DNA of 64,000 bases, from the NCBI GenBank assembly GCA_964620445.1, contig CAZUHB010000009.1, positions 62,001-126,000 on the forward strand. The letters run 5' to 3'. Below, in pieces: positions 1 to 8,640 of the stretch. The first letter of the stretch is position 1, and each line of letters begins with the position of its first letter. This DNA is from CAZUHB01 sp964620445 (GTDB taxonomy: Bacteria > Planctomycetota > B15-G4 > CAYZWU01). The notes beneath the pieces are model-generated. The model saw nothing but the letters and a program-made list of their open reading frames with translations. It was not told the DNA's origin and searched no databases. The position numbers and the translations under genes were made by a program.

Positions 1-52
1 GACGCCCGCGGATAACGCGCTCGAGGAAGCCAAGGTGGAGATCCGATTCTAG
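1..52 (+). CDS. C-terminal end of an upstream gene (possibly PilN/GspL-like)
   Basis: The first 17 codons visible in frame 2 end in ...EAKVEIRF and a TAG at 50-52, one base before the next ATG at 54. Only this tail is present, so no domain can be read. The near-contact with a PilO-like gene suggests the same operon, where a PilN/GspL-type protein would be expected. That identity is inferred from order only. Confidence 0.4.
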   Translation, partial: TPADNALEEAKVEIRF

Positions 53-53
53 A

Positions 54-641
54 ATGCTCACAACCCTTCTTCAAAAGCTGAACAACAAGACGCTTTCGAT
101 AATCATCGTCTGCCTCCTGTTTCTCGTTTGCGCCATCCCGGTCCCGTCCTTCCTGAGCTATTCGGCGATCCAGAAAAAGATGGTGGAAACGGACAGGGAG
201 TGTGAGTCCCTCGAGGAAAAACACGCCGAACTGACGACGAGGGAAAAAATCCTCTCCAGAGATCTCCACGAGATCGACCAGCTTTTGCACGGTCATCTGG
301 GCGGTATCAACAGCGCGCTCCATCTGCGCAACATCATTCTCAAGCTCGCCAAGATCAACCAGATTCAGACATCGTCTTGCCTCTTCAAGGACAGTCGGTT
401 GATGAACCAGAACTCGAAAGGCGAGCTCGGAATCGGCAAGGATGTCTACAGCGTCGTGATCGACATAAAGGGAACTTCGTTTCTCGAGGATCTTCTCATT
501 TTCATCTACATCCTCGAAGAATTGAGAATCAGTCTTCGGATGGAGGAATTCTCCGTCGTCGATCTGGCGAATAAATCGCATCAGTACTCTTTTTCGACCT
601 CTTTCTCAGGTTTCTACGTGGTCGACACCAAGGAGAACTAG
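54..641 (+). CDS. PilO/GspM-like inner-membrane assembly protein
   Basis: A 195-aa protein with one N-terminal membrane segment (about residues 14-36), then a charged coiled coil (about 45-85) and a small C-terminal alpha/beta domain. This is the architecture of PilO and GspM, bitopic proteins of the type IV pilus and type II secretion inner-membrane platforms. The family is called from architecture and context: it follows the tail of another gene by one base and precedes a PilP/GspC-like gene and a pseudopilin. PilO pairs with PilN in the periplasm. Sequence identity is too low to choose between pilus and secretion system. Confidence 0.55.
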   Translation: MLTTLLQKLNNKTLSIIIVCLLFLVCAIPVPSFLSYSAIQKKMVETDRECESLEEKHAELTTREKILSRDLHEIDQLLHGHLGGINSALHLRNIILKLAKINQIQTSSCLFKDSRLMNQNSKGELGIGKDVYSVVIDIKGTSFLEDLLIFIYILEELRISLRMEEFSVVDLANKSHQYSFSTSFSGFYVVDTKEN

Positions 642-672
642 TTCAAGGAACCAACAGTAAGGGCCAGATTAC

Positions 673-1428
673 ATGCAGATGCCGGACAAGAAAGTGTTCG
701 TCGCCCTCTTCCTGATCGTGGGCGCAATCGGATCCCTCTACTACACCTTCATCGGGTCGTCGTCAGAGGAGGAATATGCCGATATTGTGTCCGAGTCGGA
801 CGAGGAGTCCGGCGAAGGCATGGCCGAAGGAGACGAAACGTGGGACGGGGACGTCGACGGCGAAGATCAAGCCGGCGCCGTCGATGACGCCGATCCATCT
901 TCCTACAGCGGCCGGAATACAACCGCCCGGAGCACGAACCAATCCACGCCCGTGGCCCAGGGTTCGGTGGCCGACAGGATGGAGAACATACTCAACAAGC
1001 TCGTCGAAAAACGCCGGCGGTACGAGGATCAGGTGCGCGCGGCGGAACAGACCCCGAATGAAACCGCCAGCGAGACGCCAGCCGAAAGCTCCCAGAATGC
1101 GATTCCCCGAGCGGCACCGGTCGGCGTGGACCTTCTCCCAGGGTATCGCTTCACGGGCGTTCTCGTCGGCGAGGAAACATCATGCGCCCTGATCGGGGGT
1201 TACATTCTCAGAGAAGGCGACTTTCTCCCCTCCGGCCATGAGGTCGTCAAGATCTTCAGAAAATCGGTCCACCTCCGGCTGCCCGGTGTGGCCGAAGATA
1301 TCATCAAGTTCATCGAACCTCGCGGCGGCGCGGTGCGAAGGGGCGAGGCCGACGAAATCGACGAGGAGGAGCCCAATCCGATCGAGGAGATCGCGGAGAC
1401 TCTATCGACGGAGGAAGAGGAAGGATAG
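673..1428 (+). CDS. PilP/GspC-like acidic inner-membrane protein
   Basis: A 251-aa protein with an N-terminal membrane anchor (about residues 8-26), a long very acidic, Ser/Thr-rich linker (about 30-150), and a short beta-rich domain (about 155-215). The core of that domain reads like the homology region of PilP/GspC-type proteins (GVLVGEE..., IGGYILREGDFLPSG). These proteins link the inner-membrane platform to the secretin. The C-terminus is again acidic. Two ATGs lie at 673 and 679; the upstream AAGGG suits either. The gene follows the PilO-like gene by 31 bp and precedes a pseudopilin gene, which supports a pilus or secretion role. Confidence 0.5.
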   Translation: MQMPDKKVFVALFLIVGAIGSLYYTFIGSSSEEEYADIVSESDEESGEGMAEGDETWDGDVDGEDQAGAVDDADPSSYSGRNTTARSTNQSTPVAQGSVADRMENILNKLVEKRRRYEDQVRAAEQTPNETASETPAESSQNAIPRAAPVGVDLLPGYRFTGVLVGEETSCALIGGYILREGDFLPSGHEVVKIFRKSVHLRLPGVAEDIIKFIEPRGGAVRRGEADEIDEEEPNPIEEIAETLSTEEEEG

Positions 1429-1595
1429 CGCTCACACCGTCGATTTCGAGCTCCTTGGGCACGCGGCGCAGAACAATCGATTGAACAAAGTTTTTCTCTT
1501 AAGTCTTTTCCTGGATCTATCGAAAAAGAGGGCACAGAAATGCTTAAGCCAAAAACTCCGGTCAGTTCTTTTTTATGCCTATGGAGGAATAGCTA

Positions 1596-2126
1596 ATGTC
1601 GAAGAAGGAAAAAGGTTTTTCGCTTATCGAGCTGGTCATCGTGGTCTCCGTCTTGTCGATCCTCGCCGCCATCGTTGCGCCGCAGGTCAACAAGCTCGTG
1701 ATGAAATCGAAGGTCAGCCGCATCGAAAACGAGCTCAAAGGTTTCAAAACCGCACTGGCGGCGATGTACTCCGACCTGGGTGTTTATCCCAGAAACGTTG
1801 GAAACAATGTCGATCCCAAGTTCATGTCAAGTGTAGGTATTCCGACCGCCTATCGCACCAAGTGGGACGGCCCCTACATGGAAAAGTGGCCCACCTCTCA
1901 TCCTTGGGGCGGCACCTACGACTATCAGTACGGCGCCTATGCCGGGTTCAATCTTGACGGAACCGCCGGCAACGAGGTCTACATGATGGCCAGGAACAAC
2001 TTCACCCGCGCGATCCTGGAACGCATCGACAGGGATCTCGACGACGGCGTCCGGACGACGGGGCAGCTCCGTCACAACAACTCGTCGGTCCTTTACTACT
2101 ATTGCGGTGAGGGTGCCGACTGGTAG
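1596..2126 (+). CDS. GspG-like pseudopilin (type II secretion/type IV pilus)
   Basis: A 176-aa protein starting with a short basic leader and the class III signal KGFSLIELVIVVSVLSILAA: cleavage G/F, Glu at +5, then a hydrophobic helix. The leader is cut and N-methylated by a prepilin peptidase. The globular part holds WDGPYMEKWPTSHPWGG, resembling the DPWG region of major pseudopilin GspG. GGAGG sits 9 bases before the ATG. A terminator follows directly. A paralogue with the same WxGPYM...PW pattern lies at 3340. This is a subunit of a short periplasmic pseudopilus or pilus. Which system it serves cannot be told here. Confidence 0.8.
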   Translation: MSKKEKGFSLIELVIVVSVLSILAAIVAPQVNKLVMKSKVSRIENELKGFKTALAAMYSDLGVYPRNVGNNVDPKFMSSVGIPTAYRTKWDGPYMEKWPTSHPWGGTYDYQYGAYAGFNLDGTAGNEVYMMARNNFTRAILERIDRDLDDGVRTTGQLRHNNSSVLYYYCGEGADW

Positions 2127-2160
2127 GCCCTATAGCTGATCTCGGACTCGGGCAGATCAG

Positions 2161-2202
2161 GCCATCTCTTTCCAAGCGCGGGAAGAGATGGCTTATTTTT
2201 TT
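2161..2202 (+). terminator. Intrinsic terminator after the first pseudopilin
   Basis: GCCATCTCTT and AAGAGATGGC form a 10-bp stem around a short loop, and TTATTTTTTT follows. It lies 35 bp after the pseudopilin stop and closes the pil/gsp transcript. Confidence 0.85.
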
Positions 2203-2309
2203 GCCCCCTGCCGGCTCGACGCTGTTCGGGTCGGTTCTTTATTTCGCTTTCCGGACCTCGAGGCGATAAGATTCGGTGATGCTCCTCGGTCGCTCACGGG
2301 AGAAAATCG

Positions 2310-3200
2310 ATGAGAGTCCTCGTCACAGGCTCCCACGGATTGATCGGATCCGCGCTCACCGCCCGACTCCGGAAGGAAGGACATGAGACGGTCCGTCTCG
2401 TGAGACATCCTCCGCGTACGGGCGAGGCGTTCTGGTCCCCCCCCACGGGAGAGATCGACCTCTCCAGTTGCGCCCCCCTCGACGCTGTTGTTCACCTCGC
2501 CGGCGAAAACATCGCCTCGGGAAGATGGACCGCCGCCCGAAGAGCACGCATCGAGCAGAGCAGGGTCAGCGGCACGAGGCTCCTGACTTCAACCCTGGCC
2601 GCACTCGACCCACCTCCGCGCGTGTGCGTCTCAGCCTCGGCCGTGGGCTACTATGGAAACCGGGGTGATGAGCCACTCAACGAGTCGAGCCCCCGGGGAA
2701 GCGGCTTTCTGGCCGAACTCTGTCAGGAGTGGGAAAAGGCTGCCGCGCCCGCGCAACAGGCCGGAATTCGGACCGTGCTCTTTCGCATCGGAATCGTATT
2801 GAGCCGATCGGGAGGCGCTCTGGCCAGGATGCTCCTCCCCTTCCGGCTCGGCCTCGGCGGCCGCCTCGGGACGGGGCGCCAGTACATGAGCTGGATCGTG
2901 CTCGACGATCTCCTCCGCGCTCTGATCCACTGTATCGAGTCGGAGAGCCTTGCCGGCCCGCTGAACGCCGTGACCCCTCGGCCCGTCACGAACCGGGAGT
3001 TCTCCAAAACCCTGGGAAAGATCCTCGGGCGGCCCGCGCTCCTCCCAGTGCCCGCTCCCCTCTTGCGGCTTTTGCTCGGACCGATGGCCGACGAACTCCT
3101 CCTTTCGAGCGCGCGCGTCGAACCCGCGGCTCTGCTCGATTCCGGTTTCGTCTTCGAGCAGGAGAACCTGACCGCGGCGCTGCGATCCGTCCTGTCATAA
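2310..3200 (+). CDS. TIGR01777-family NAD(P)-binding epimerase (YfcH/SDR39U1-like)
   Basis: A 296-aa atypical short-chain dehydrogenase. It has the N-terminal nucleotide-binding motif GSHGLIGS (residues 7-14), LAGENIASGRW near residue 70, the SAVGYYG segment holding the catalytic Tyr, and a C-terminal DUF1731-like region. Length and motif order match TIGR01777 proteins (YfcH in E. coli, SDR39U1 in animals). Their substrate is unknown. GGGAG lies before the ATG. It stands between two pseudopilin genes and is separated from the first by a terminator, so no functional link is implied. Confidence 0.85.
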   Translation: MRVLVTGSHGLIGSALTARLRKEGHETVRLVRHPPRTGEAFWSPPTGEIDLSSCAPLDAVVHLAGENIASGRWTAARRARIEQSRVSGTRLLTSTLAALDPPPRVCVSASAVGYYGNRGDEPLNESSPRGSGFLAELCQEWEKAAAPAQQAGIRTVLFRIGIVLSRSGGALARMLLPFRLGLGGRLGTGRQYMSWIVLDDLLRALIHCIESESLAGPLNAVTPRPVTNREFSKTLGKILGRPALLPVPAPLLRLLLGPMADELLLSSARVEPAALLDSGFVFEQENLTAALRSVLS

Positions 3201-3339
3201 CAAACAGAATCACAACCCGTTACGAAAGCCGCCCACCGACACACCTTCCGGTCAAGTTTCAACCGGCACAATTCCGATAAATGAAACGTCGAGGCGAATT
3301 CAACAGACTCGAACCGACTCCGTCACCCGGAGGAAAAAA

Positions 3340-3897
3340 ATGAACACGAGCAAGAAGCGCAAGAGAGGATTCTCGGTGATCGAACTGATCGTCGCTCTGT
3401 CGTGCATCGTGATTCTGAGCGCGATCGTGGCTCCCTCGATCAGCATGTACATGATGAACAGCAAGGTCCGGACCATCAAGGCGGATCTGAACGCGATCAG
3501 CGCGGCGGTCAGGGCGGCCCACGCCGACCTGGGAGTTTTTCCCGAAGATGTTGCGGTCGGGCTCGATCCGGGGCTCCGGTCGAACCAAGCTGTCCCCGTC
3601 AGCCTCTGCTCCGAGTGGAAAGGCCCCTACATGAAATCATGGCCTGCCACCTGCCCCTGGAACGGCACCTACAATTACGAGTGTGGCAGCTGCGAGGCAT
3701 TCGACTACGATTTCGTGGCCGGCAACGAGGTCTATCTCGAGGTCAAGGGGGCCTTTCCCGAGACCGTGCTCGACAGCATCGATGCCGAGATCGATGACGG
3801 AATCCGTTTCTCGGGCAACCTGCGGCACGACGGCGCAACGCGCTTTTCTTATTTCCTCGGAGAGGGCAACTGCTGGAAACCGAGCAGCCTGCGATAG
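3340..3897 (+). CDS. Second GspG-like pseudopilin
   Basis: A 185-aa paralogue of the protein at 1596. It has the prepilin signal RGFSVIELIVALSCIVILSA with Glu +5, then a globular domain with WKGPYMKSWPATCPWNG, and a C-terminal DDGIRFSGNLRHDG segment that parallels DDGVRTTGQLRHNN in the first copy. It carries extra cysteines (CSEW, CPWN, CGSC, and C in the last ten residues) that the first copy largely lacks, so disulfides are likely. GGAGG precedes the ATG by 7 bases. Its role is that of an accessory or alternative pseudopilin. Confidence 0.75.
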   Translation: MNTSKKRKRGFSVIELIVALSCIVILSAIVAPSISMYMMNSKVRTIKADLNAISAAVRAAHADLGVFPEDVAVGLDPGLRSNQAVPVSLCSEWKGPYMKSWPATCPWNGTYNYECGSCEAFDYDFVAGNEVYLEVKGAFPETVLDSIDAEIDDGIRFSGNLRHDGATRFSYFLGEGNCWKPSSLR

Positions 3898-4059
3898 GCC
3901 GGCTTTTGCTCTTCCCACGCCGGATTGCGCGACCCGATCACCCAATCCCCCCCCATAAAACATGGTCGAACAGCACGTTTCAGACTTGCGCTCAACCTGT
4001 TGTATTCCTCATGATATAGCGAGCAAAGGATTTACGATTTCTGATCGAGGATCGGATTC

Positions 4060-5076
4060 ATGTCGGAACAAAAGCTCAGAGGAAAGCATTTCATCGCCTG
4101 CGAGGACTGGACGCGCGAGGAGTTGGACACACTTCTGAAAACGGCCAAGAATTTGAAGAAGATGTTTCACTCAGGGGTCCCCCATCGCTTTCTCCAGGAC
4201 AAGAGCATTTTCAACATCTTTTTCGAGCAGTCGACACGCACCCGCAGCTCGATCAGCGCCGGGATCACACAGCTCGGCGGCCACTCCCACGATCTCGCAC
4301 CGGAGATGATCCAGCTCTTTCACGGCGAGAACGCCAAGGACACGGCCAAAGTCCTGTCGCGCATGGGACATGCCATCGCGTGCCGGAACTACTTTTTCGA
4401 TATGGGCCACACCTACTTGCAGGAGCTTTCGAGGTGGGCGTCGATACCGGTCTTCAACCTACAGAGCGACCTCTACCACCCCATGCAGGGCGTGGCCGAT
4501 CTGATGACCCTGCAGGAGAAGTTCGGCGAAAGCCTGAGGGGACTCAAGGTCACGATTTCGTGGGCTTATGCATCGACCCCCCCCAAGCCGCTCTCCGTAC
4601 CCCACACTCAGATGCTGCTTTTCGCGCGCTATGGAATGAACATCACCGTGGCCTCACCGGAGGAATTTCCACTATCCGACGAGGTCGCTCGAAAAGCGCG
4701 CGCCCATGCCGAGGAGTCCGAGGGTTCGCTCACCTTCGTGCACGACATGGACACGGCATTCGAGGGCGCGCAAGTGGTGATTCCCAAGAACTGGGGCGGT
4801 TTCGCATCTTTCAATATTTACAAGGACAACGATGAGCAGCGGAGGATCATGGCTGCCAACCTCGCCAAGTACAAAAACTGGCGTTGCACGGCAAAAACCA
4901 TGAATCTCACTGCCGACGACGCGCGATTGATGCACTCCATGCCTGTCGATCGGGGGCGTGAGGTGGACGACGATGTCGTCGACAGCGATGCGTCCCTCAT
5001 CTACGATGAGGCCGAGAACCGTCTCCACACGGCCAAGGCGCTCATGACGCTCACCATGGGCCGCCGCGGGTCCTAG
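4060..5076 (+). CDS. Carbamoyltransferase family protein (YgeW-like)
   Basis: A 338-aa member of the aspartate/ornithine carbamoyltransferase superfamily. The carbamoyl-phosphate loop STRTRSS (about residues 54-60) and the HPMQGVADLMTLQE motif are intact. The second-substrate region reads SWAYASTPPKPLSVPHTQ instead of the ornithine-type SMG loop, and the late motif is HSMP in place of HCLP. A KPLSVP segment is typical of the knotted YgeW-type transferases of unknown substrate. Canonical ArgF and PyrB therefore look unlikely. No arginine or pyrimidine genes are adjacent. Function: transfer of a carbamoyl group to an unidentified amine. Confidence 0.75.
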   Translation: MSEQKLRGKHFIACEDWTREELDTLLKTAKNLKKMFHSGVPHRFLQDKSIFNIFFEQSTRTRSSISAGITQLGGHSHDLAPEMIQLFHGENAKDTAKVLSRMGHAIACRNYFFDMGHTYLQELSRWASIPVFNLQSDLYHPMQGVADLMTLQEKFGESLRGLKVTISWAYASTPPKPLSVPHTQMLLFARYGMNITVASPEEFPLSDEVARKARAHAEESEGSLTFVHDMDTAFEGAQVVIPKNWGGFASFNIYKDNDEQRRIMAANLAKYKNWRCTAKTMNLTADDARLMHSMPVDRGREVDDDVVDSDASLIYDEAENRLHTAKALMTLTMGRRGS

Positions 5077-5257
5077 CAGGCCGGAGCGCGGTCGGGCAGA
5101 CCGGCTCATTCTTGCGGTAACCTTCCGCCCTCAGATCCGTCTTTCCTCACATTCCGCGTCCGACAACAAACCGTGACCGGCACAGGTCGGTACCCGTCGG
5201 AGTCGGACCGGACGTCCGGGAAGGAAACTTTTCTGTAATCTTTTGGGAGGAAGGGAC

Positions 5258-5878
5258 ATGTATTCTACAAAAAGTTTATTCTGTCTGTCTGTTCTGGCGA
5301 TCGTCTTTCTGGCGGGCGGATCGGCCATGGCTCACGCAGATGGGGTCGTGATCCATCACCGCTGGCTGGGCAATCCAAAGGTTCTGAACATTCACGTTAC
5401 GGGCGCGCCTGCCGACACCCCGATCGAGGTGATCGTGACCCAGATGCCCGAGTGGAACCAGGAGCCACCGAACGGCGATCCGCCGAACAACACGGACGAT
5501 GACGGAGATTGGCCAGGGGACGACTCGGGCGGCGAGGTGGGATACCCTGGCACAGGGAGTGACAACCCCGGTACGGAATACGTTGTGTCAGTGATCATCA
5601 ACGGAGAAACGGGCCCATCGATGGGGATCACCAAGCCTGCCACCATCTGGGAAAGGATTGCCAACTTATTTCGCTTTCCCTGGTTGCTGATCAGGGATTC
5701 TGCCGGGAATATCTACCTCATTCCAACCTATTATCTCTGGTTCAACGAGCTCGCCATGATCGAACCGCAAAATCGAAGATCGAGGAACGACGATGAACAG
5801 ACGGAGTGTGGTCCTTCTGGGTACAGTATTGGCCGGCCTGGTTTTGACCGCGGGCTGGTGGATTCTCTTCTGGGATAG
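5258..5878 (+). CDS. Secreted protein of unknown function with an Asp/Gly/Pro-rich linker
   Basis: About 206 aa. I start it at the ATG at 5258 because GGAGGAAGG lies directly upstream and the product then opens with a clean signal peptide (MYSTKSLFCLSVLAIVFLAGG, cleavage near AMAHA). A short beta-type domain is followed by a low-complexity linker rich in D, G, P and N, then a hydrophobic stretch. I recognise no family. Its last 29 codons overlap the start of the next gene in another frame, so the true C-terminus is uncertain; one frame over, a stop would come right after ...FNELA. Confidence 0.55.
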   Translation: MYSTKSLFCLSVLAIVFLAGGSAMAHADGVVIHHRWLGNPKVLNIHVTGAPADTPIEVIVTQMPEWNQEPPNGDPPNNTDDDGDWPGDDSGGEVGYPGTGSDNPGTEYVVSVIINGETGPSMGITKPATIWERIANLFRFPWLLIRDSAGNIYLIPTYYLWFNELAMIEPQNRRSRNDDEQTECGPSGYSIGRPGFDRGLVDSLLG

Positions 5879-8366
5879 TTCCAGCGCAAACCAATCGATC
5901 GACAGCGCTCTGGAATCCGCCTCNNNNNNNNNNNNNNNNNNNNNNNNNNNNNNNNNNNNNNNNNNNNNNNNNNNNNNNNNNNNNNNNNNNNNNNNNNNNN
6001 NNNNNNNNNNNNNNNNNNNNNNNTCCGCCTCTTTGCCGGAGACGGCCAATGACGAGACCGCCTCGGAACGGCAGCGGATCGAGAGATCGGGCAGGGCCGA
6101 ATCTGTGAGAAATCCGATCCCGGCCATTCGTGTTGTCGTCCGGGCGGAAGGGACGGGCCTCCCTCTGGATCGAATCCGAGTCATCCTCGAGGGGTCCGGT
6201 CACAGCCTCGAATCGACGACCGACCGTGGCGGCAGGGTACTGTTCGAATCGTTATCGGCAGGTTCCTACACGGTACGCGCCATCGGCGATGGATTCCAGG
6301 ATGGAAAGGCCGTTGTCGAGTTGACTCCTGGTGGCAACGAGCGGGAGATTCTCATCGATCTCGAACCTGGAACGCTCCTCGAGGGGACGGTCCTTTGCAT
6401 CTCTTCCCGGCAGCCTGTCGCGGGGGTGCAGGTGAGATACCACGAGCCGGTCACCGGGACCGACCGAAGGGCTGAATCGTCGGAGAAGGGGCAGTTTCGA
6501 ATCGGTGGCCTTCCCGCCGGACAGACTCCGGAGAGGAATCATCTGCGCTGGGGAAAGAGCCGGTACTTCTCGATGACAAACGGGCCGGAGATCGTTGTTG
6601 CGCCTGCCGGCTCGGATCGATTCGAGACGATTCTCTACCTCGAACCGGGCTTGAACGTTTCGGGGCGCGTTCTCGACAGCAAGGGGCGCGGCGCACCGAA
6701 TGCGACCGTCTTCGCCTATCATGTGGAGTCGCAGGCCACGAAGTCCTTCCGCTTCTACCAGGATTTTGGAAAGACCCTACTCATTGACGGGATGGAGATC
6801 TTCGAGGCCTGCTCCACGCGGACCGACGACGAGGGATTCTTCAGGATACCGGCCGTTCCGACCGGAGTCGAGATCACGATCGCCGCGTGCGTGCCCGGCC
6901 ACTGTCGCACGGAAAGCGGTCCGATCGTACTTCAAAGAGGTGACAGGCTGAGCGGGATCGTGCTTCGAGCCATCTCGGCCGCCTTTGTTTCGGGCAGGGT
7001 TTCCGGTGAGAATGACTCGCCGATCAAAGGAGTCTTCGTCGATCTCTATGGCTGTCAGAAGAAAACCGTTTTCTCCTTCGGCGAAACCGCCGGGAGCAAA
7101 CCTGTATTTCTCGATATGCAAAGGACCGACAGTTCGGGCTCGTTCAGCTTCGAGGAGCTCGAGCCTGGCGAATACCGCCTGAGAGCCTACAAGCAAGGAT
7201 ACGGAAACTGTCTCTCGGAATGGTTCACCCTGAAACGGGGCGCGACAGTGGCCAAATCGTTTCTTCTGGAAAAAGGCGCCCTCTGGGCGTCAGGACGGGT
7301 CGTCGACATCGAAGGCAAACCCGTTCCCGGAATCGTTGTGGAGTTCACACCCTGGCCCTTGCCCCGGGACAAAACGATCACCCCCTTCAACACGGTCTCG
7401 AAGCGGGACGGTTCTTTCCATATATCCGGTCTGTGGAACGGCGCACGCCACATGGTCAGAGCCAGGGATCGGGAGCACCGTCGCGTTGTGGAGCGGGTCG
7501 ACGATCTCCCCAGACTGATCCTGCCCGATACGAAAGGCATCGAATTTCGGGCATATCGCGCCGGAAAGATCTCGGGGAGGATCGAGAACATTCCTGCCGG
7601 AGCCGTTGCGCGTGTGGAACTGCTCTCCGAGAGCGACGCAGGCCGCCGGGTATCCGGAAACAGTCACACTGAAAAAGGACGATTTACGATCGAGAAGATC
7701 ATGCCCGGGTTGCACTCCGTACAGGTCAAAGGGAAAGGACTCGCGGAAAAAACTGTAGGGCAGGTCGTCGTTGCCGAGGGGGAGTGCCTCGAGGGGCTCG
7801 TTTTTTTCTATGGAGAGACCATCGAATTGAGCGGAATCGTGCGCGCTGACCAGAGCCGTTCTCCTCTTGGCAAGATCCGCGTGACACTCATCGACCGGAC
7901 TCTACAGGTGGAAGACAACAGGGAGGATCCAGGATCACCCATCATTTTCGAGACGATCACCGACGCATCTGGACGGTTCTGTTTTCGCGGGCTTGGCCAG
8001 GCCAGGTACGATCTGATCGCCTGGGACCTTATCGAGGGATCTGGCCGCATTCGGAATCTGAATCTGCTCCACGGGGACAATAGAAAAGACGTCGAGGTGA
8101 TCCTGTCCCGGGGTGTCACGGTGAACGGAACAGCTTATAACGGCATGTTCGACGAACCGGCCCGCTCCGCTCCGATCCGCGTCGTGAGCGCCGACCAGGT
8201 GGTGCGCACGCTGATGACCGATCGTGACGGAGTGTTCGATGCTATCCTGCCACCGGGACCCTATGTGTTCGCCATGGAGCTTCCCTCGGGCCAGTACGGC
8301 ACGTGTGAACTCGATGTCCCGGCTGCGGGAATAAGCGGATTGGAACTGCGTTTCGAATATCTCTGA
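5793..8366 (+). CDS. Large secreted protein with carboxypeptidase-regulatory-like repeats (interrupted by an assembly gap)
   Basis: An N-terminal signal/anchor (MNRRSVVLLGTVLAGLVLTAG) is followed by at least eight Ig-like units of the CarboxypepD_reg/Cna-B kind. Recurrent signatures are SGRV.....PV.G..V, D..G.F.F..L..G.Y.L.A and L.PG. Such proteins are exported, often surface-bound, and act as scaffolds or binders; no enzymatic motif is visible. GAGGAACG precedes the ATG, which lies inside the upstream gene. A 100-N gap covers codons near residue 44; counting it as drawn gives 857 aa. The reading frame is the same on both sides. A hairpin follows about 200 bp downstream. Confidence 0.75.
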   Translation: MNRRSVVLLGTVLAGLVLTAGWWILFWDSSSANQSIDSALESAXXXXXXXXXXXXXXXXXXXXXXXXXXXXXXXXXXSASLPETANDETASERQRIERSGRAESVRNPIPAIRVVVRAEGTGLPLDRIRVILEGSGHSLESTTDRGGRVLFESLSAGSYTVRAIGDGFQDGKAVVELTPGGNEREILIDLEPGTLLEGTVLCISSRQPVAGVQVRYHEPVTGTDRRAESSEKGQFRIGGLPAGQTPERNHLRWGKSRYFSMTNGPEIVVAPAGSDRFETILYLEPGLNVSGRVLDSKGRGAPNATVFAYHVESQATKSFRFYQDFGKTLLIDGMEIFEACSTRTDDEGFFRIPAVPTGVEITIAACVPGHCRTESGPIVLQRGDRLSGIVLRAISAAFVSGRVSGENDSPIKGVFVDLYGCQKKTVFSFGETAGSKPVFLDMQRTDSSGSFSFEELEPGEYRLRAYKQGYGNCLSEWFTLKRGATVAKSFLLEKGALWASGRVVDIEGKPVPGIVVEFTPWPLPRDKTITPFNTVSKRDGSFHISGLWNGARHMVRARDREHRRVVERVDDLPRLILPDTKGIEFRAYRAGKISGRIENIPAGAVARVELLSESDAGRRVSGNSHTEKGRFTIEKIMPGLHSVQVKGKGLAEKTVGQVVVAEGECLEGLVFFYGETIELSGIVRADQSRSPLGKIRVTLIDRTLQVEDNREDPGSPIIFETITDASGRFCFRGLGQARYDLIAWDLIEGSGRIRNLNLLHGDNRKDVEVILSRGVTVNGTAYNGMFDEPARSAPIRVVSADQVVRTLMTDRDGVFDAILPPGPYVFAMELPSGQYGTCELDVPAAGISGLELRFEYL
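5924..6023. other. Assembly gap (100 N)
   Basis: Exactly 100 N. The 8 bases before it (TCCGCCTC) equal the 8 bases after it. If the contigs truly overlap there, removing 108 bases keeps the host gene in frame. Confidence 0.95.
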
Positions 8367-8571
8367 TCGAATCCAAATTTCGCTTTACTTTTATATAAAT
8401 ATATTTTATTATATCAACATCTTTTCGGGTTCTTGATTCTTTTGGATGAGATTGCGGCGCTTCCCAGGCGGGACGAAGCGGTTATCTTCGTCGAGCTGGA
8501 GGGCATAAAAAAAAAGAGGGTCTCTGTTGCCCTGGAAAGCGCTGCATCAAGAGGTCGGAGAGTCTGTAGAG

Positions 8572-8600
8572 GCCGGCGGGGGACATCCCGCCGGCTCTCT
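8572..8600. terminator. GC-rich hairpin between convergent genes
   Basis: GCCGGCGGG and CCCGCCGGC form a perfect 9-bp stem with a 6-base loop, followed by a T/C-rich tract (TCTCTTCATTTC). It sits in the 274-bp space between the plus-strand repeat protein and the minus-strand reductase and may stop transcription from both sides. The T-tract is weak. The rest of this space is AT-rich without a gene. Confidence 0.5.
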
Positions 8601-8640
8601 TCATTTCTCGGTAGAATCGATCGGCCCGGAACGAGCAGAA

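Noticed and set aside
5208..5219. Palindrome CCGGACGTCCGG before the secreted protein gene
   Set aside because: Twelve bases of GC-rich palindrome occur by chance at this composition; no second copy seen nearby.
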